From: Siphonodentalium dalli | Taxonomy: Eukaryota > Mollusca > Scaphopoda > Gadilida > Siphonodentaliidae | Direction: 5' to 3' | DNA length: 64,000 nt | NCBI GenBank assembly: GCA_032622095.1 | Contig: CP136063.1 | Coordinates: 181,269,956 to 181,333,955 of the forward strand | Shown: one piece after another, positions 60,131 to 64,000 of the stretch | Layout: every line of letters starts with the position of its first letter | Numbering within the stretch: the first letter of the stretch is position 1 | Translations under genes and position numbers: made by a program | The notes under the pieces: model-generated | The model's input: the letters and a program-made list of their open reading frames with translations, nothing else | Told to the model about the DNA's origin: nothing | Database searches by the model: none

Positions 60131-61332
60131 TACCATCTTTCGTTTGTCTCTGTGGGAAAATATTGGCATCTTGGCATGATGTTATACATTTATCGTATAA
60201 AAGAGTCATTGGCGAACACATGGGGACCATAATATACATTCATTGTGGGATATTTTTGTCCGATATCACGTTTTCCCAAATGCCGGTACAATAGGTCAAA
60301 GCCGAATCTACGTTAATAACGCGATGTAATGTTTCGAATCAATGAATGTTATTGCTATCATAACAACACCCATGCATATATATGTGCAGGAGATACTCGA
60401 GCTAGGATATGTTTTAGATTCAGACATGATCTCATGTGTGGCTTTGCTTTCCTTGTATGCTAAGATTGTATGTTCCCATCCATTCTCCACTAAGGGCCCA
60501 TATGGAGCCGTTCTTAATCAACTGGACCAGGCGTGTGCCATTGGCTACTACTGTATAAGCCCCACCAAGACTGGGGTGTAGTCTTAAACGCGATACCGTT
60601 GATAGTTGGTTGATATGTCATACTCACGCTGGGTGGTATGGTTCAAGAAAGTACAAATGCCATCAACAAAAGGGTGAAATGTTCAACGCGAAGAACATCC
60701 AGAGGAATGTTACGTTGAAACATCACCATTGCGACCATTTTCCTGCATGAGACATTAACTAATATATTCTAAAGTTATATATATAAAGCTATATGATCAT
60801 AAAGGTCGCGTTCCCCAACGTCCACAGCCATTGCCATCGTGGCTATAAATTGTTTTTTAAATACATAGTGAAATAAATGCACCACAGTTACTGACATTTT
60901 CTTGAATAATACCGCCCACATACTGACACTAACCCTGAGAGAGGATAACAAAAACGCATACATTCATGCTATAAAGACATCATCCTTTAGTCCATTCGGC
61001 TGTTTTGAGGGAGGCTAGCATGGTATTATCCGGACAAAATTGTACGTCTTGTCAAGTTGAATCAGAACGGCTTCGAAACTGATGTGGAAATACAATCTTA
61101 CCACACACACACACAAAACAGACACGCATGACATTCTATATCTTAAACAGTATGCACCATGTGTAGGGGTGGTGTATGCCGTGGCCCATTTCATTCCCAC
61201 TATCATGGCGCATGTCCACAAACTAGCACCGTGAGTATTGTTCTTCTCTGCTGGGAGATATTCGACGAGACAACTGCGGGACGTCACACAGTTTGCTTTG
61301 GATCATGGTCAAGAAGTGTGGGCAGTCGGTAC
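60131..61332. other. No feature recognised
   Basis: Non-coding by eye. A short (CA)n run lies near 61101-61115. Frames up to 104 codons exist, with no domain. Confidence 0.35.
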
Positions 61333-61337
61333 ACTAT

Positions 61338-61933
61338 CACGGGGGGAGAACTGCGACGTGAGGATCGGTGGCATTCCGATAAAGAGACGGTGGAATTCCG
61401 ATAAAGAGAAGGTGGAAATCCGATAAACGAGACGGTTCGCTTTCGGCGACAAACGAGATTTTCTTCGTGTTTGGGCATTCAAACGGAATTGCCGTGACAA
61501 ATCAGGTTTCATATCATCATATCGTTATTTAAGTTACTAATATCCATCAAAATCTAGACAATACAATGACTAAAACCAAGAGAATAGCCATTTAAAAGTC
61601 ACGCGACGGTTCGTTTTCCGATAAAAGACACGCGACGGTTCGTTTTTTATCGGAAAACGAACCGTCGCGTGACTTTTAAATGGCGATTCTATTGGTTTTA
61701 CTCACTGTAGCGTCCAGATTTTGATGGATATTAGTAACTAAAATAACGATATGATGATATGAAACCTGATTTGTCACGGCAATTCCGTTTGAATGCCCAA
61801 ACACGAAGAAAATCTCGTTTGTCGCCGAAAACGAACCGTCTCGTTTATCGGATTTCCACCGTCTCTTTATCGGAATGCCACCGTCTCTTTATCGGAATGC
61901 CACCGATCCTCACGTCGCAGTTCTCCCCCCGTG
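61338..61933. mobile_element. Foldback element, copy 2 (596 bp, full arms)
   Basis: CACGGGGGGAGAACTGCGAC and its complement bound the element, flanked by ACTAT (61333-61337 and 61934-61938). Arms of about 250 nt are nearly identical. Each carries two or three GACGGTGGAAWTCCGATAAA phrases, then GTTTGGGCATTCAAACGG. The centre is the TTCGTTTTTTATCGG hairpin. Copy 1 at 3221 has lost parts of both arms. Confidence 0.85.
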
Positions 61934-61938
61934 ACTAT

Positions 61939-63489
61939 GGTCTTCTCCTTAGCAGATAGACATCTGCCGAAGGGAATGAGACAGCTAGCAACCTTTGAAA
62001 CACTGTCAAAGTTGTCCACGTATACCAATGCGTTCGCTGAGTTTGTGAGTTGACGAACCATATATTGAGAAGTGAATAGCTAACTGGTTCATTAGGTGTA
62101 CATGTCGTTATCCCCATGGGGTATGAGACACATACATGTACATAGAGATGACCTTCTGTAAGCTTGTCTACTCATCTACCATATGCCTTCCTAGTTCAAG
62201 ATGACGCACAAATCCCATATTTATCAAATATTTAAAATCGTATAAAGCTAGACACCGGAAAATGAATAGTTTGAAACGTTATGATTAGAGGGACCCTTCT
62301 CCCAGGAAGTGGTGAATACTTTGTCGGTGTGAGCGACCTAGATTTATCAGACAAAGAAATGGAAGCTGGTCCAGATAATTATGGACGTGACGTGGCAAAT
62401 CATAATCTTTTATCAGGTAATTGTTCTGATATGACTAGTTGGCGCACCTACTCTTACAGCCATTATCGGCGCTAAGTGGAGAATGGATTTCGAAATGCCA
62501 CATCGCGATATTAATTGTGGGTTTTCATCTTTCCAGAAGGATACGAGCTATGTTATGCGTTTTGATACATTTAAGTTGAACTAGTAGATTGTTTATGTAC
62601 AGTTTCGTCCATACATACCGATATTATGACAAAAAGTTGAAATTAGTATGTGAAAATATCGATTTATTTTCAATTTCTAGCCGCCAATTTAGCAGCGATG
62701 TTGACTGTGAGTATCAATTGCCAAACCATAATGAATACTTCTTGTCACTATTCCATATCAACATGTAATGGTGGGTAGAAATTAGAGCTGAAACGGTTGA
62801 CCCATTCTTCTAACCGGTTAACTATCGGGGTTAACCGGATTTCAACCGGTTAACCGCTAAATTTCTAGCGGACTTCTCTCACACTAATTATGCATTCTGA
62901 ACTCCTCGACCTGTGACCTCTGAAACGGTGACGGAATCTGACGAGGTTTGCCGAATGACTAATTATGTCGACATTATGCCATGCTCCAGGGACAAACCTA
63001 GGTGAGAAGTAGTAGCTGAAATAAAGACCTTATTCACGGCATTTAACGATATTCAAAAACACGCATTCATTGTTCTTTTGCTGGCTCTCGTGAGTCGTGA
63101 TGGGGAATGAGCAAGTGAAATTTGTGAATGGCAGGGGAGATCGCTTATTTGCCGTGATCAGCATATGTTTGGGCATTTGCAAAACGAGTAAAATAGTATG
63201 GGTATTGGTAAAACAAGTAACAAAACTATATATTAAAGATATGTAATATATCATTATCATCATTGGTATATCCTCCAATGCATTATATATAAAGACAAGA
63301 AAGTAATAACTAGAGAACAAAAAGGAAGGTCAGTTAGGTCAGACTCGCAGTCCTATTCAGTATTCGAGCTATTCGTCGGTATCATGATAGCGGACACTAG
63401 TGTTGGGAGGTTATATAATTTACGTTTCGGTTTCGGTTTTAGTATGCAATCACTTAACATTATAGCAATTACTGCCAAATTGAGTGTTA
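61939..63489. other. Non-coding; AACCGGTT cluster
   Basis: AACCGGTT at 62812-62819 and 62844-62851 plus GGTTAACCGG between, next to AAACGGTTGACCC. Probably an element end. 62600-62670 matches the end of the 33020 repeat. No gene recognised. Confidence 0.4.
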
Positions 63490-63870
63490 ATTAGTCCCAC
63501 AGGCAAACCAGTTACAGAGTAGCATGGAGCATCAATTAAATTTCCTTGATAAAAGGGAAGATTATTGAAGAAGTTTTGGGTTGCTTCAACTACGATGTCT
63601 GTTTGGTCACTCAATTGAATTGATCATATTAAATCACAACAGGGAGGAAGAACGGGAAGAGTGAAGACATTGTGCAGCTGATCTCAATCTTCAAACTTTG
63701 TCGACTTACATAGTTTTTATAAACCCCACCGTAAAACAGTTTTATATATAGTATGTCGTGGTGTGATTCCAATTTGAATCCATGTTGCTTCGTGCAGTAT
63801 TAACTATTAAGTTACGAAAGCACGCATTGCCACACAACGCCACTTTTACGTTGTCATTTCCTTGTGTGCA
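63490..63870 (+). repeat. Decayed copy of the 17.5-kb repeat
   Basis: GCATGGAGCATCAATT, TTCCTTGATAAAAGGGAAG, TAGTTTTTATAAACC, AAAACAGTTTTA, TATGTCGTGGTGTGATT and ATGTTGCTTCGTGCAGTATT match the reverse complement of 17580-18010. Compared with that copy it has deletions and in-frame stops. Confidence 0.6.
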
Positions 63871-64000
63871 TTCAGACTTGATACACAGTGACTGCACACG
63901 TGCTTTTGTCGGAAGAAAACTTCAAAGGGTCGGAATTGATTGAAGGTCGCCGACACTTCCAGACAGTTCGAGAATTGCTACTAAGTATCTGATATTACCG

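Overview
The window looks like a TE-rich metazoan genome, most probably a marine mollusc or another lophotrochozoan. It contains one recognisable host gene, an actin. Much of the rest is mobile-element sequence of the kind bivalves and gastropods carry: hairpin-headed elements with tandem ~160-170 bp units (Pearl/Helitron-like), a tRNA-derived SINE, TTAA-flanked MITEs, hAT-like and Harbinger-like MITEs, and many long G or C homopolymers. Species cannot be named from sequence alone.

Layout. 1-4.2 kb: upstream region with a hAT-like CCTAGG-rich MITE, a perfect 36-nt inverted repeat, and a 481-bp foldback element ending about 90 bp before the first of two perfect CArG boxes (candidate SRF sites). 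4,228-4,353: actin exon 1 (codons 1-42). 4,354-41,064: a 36.7-kb phase-0 intron that is largely nested mobile DNA. 41,065-42,069: actin exon 2, giving an uninterrupted 376-residue actin after joining. 42.1-64 kb: intergenic repeats, including a CR1/Jockey-like RT remnant, more Pearl-like, hAT-like and piggyBac-like elements, the SINE, and a second 596-bp copy of the foldback element.

The intron is a layered record of insertions. Its largest unit is a candidate 13.2-kb piggyBac element (18,918-32,144). It has TTAA at both edges, a shared 16-bp terminal repeat CCCTTTATCTGCTATA, and minisatellite flanks that would be continuous without it. Near its right end it carries an intact 591-aa piggyBac transposase. 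Other insertions in the intron are two opposite-orientation Harbinger-like MITEs, five CAGT/TA MITEs, TTAA MITEs (one with a copy 3' of actin that appears identical), and a decayed KIAA1586-like hAT transposase pseudogene itself broken by a piggyBac-type MITE and a Pearl-like element.

The most unusual signals are: (1) a 69-bp near-perfect hairpin, identical in several copies, inside TTAA elements whose terminal repeats differ; (2) the oversized piggyBac element; (3) a foldback family with CAC...GTG ends and 5-bp target duplications; (4) an exact 15-mer, GTGACTGATGGGACA, recurring at ~170-187 bp spacing on both sides of the piggyBac insertion; and (5) several element families whose ends are arrays of a short repeated phrase. 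Alignments and terminal calls were made by eye.
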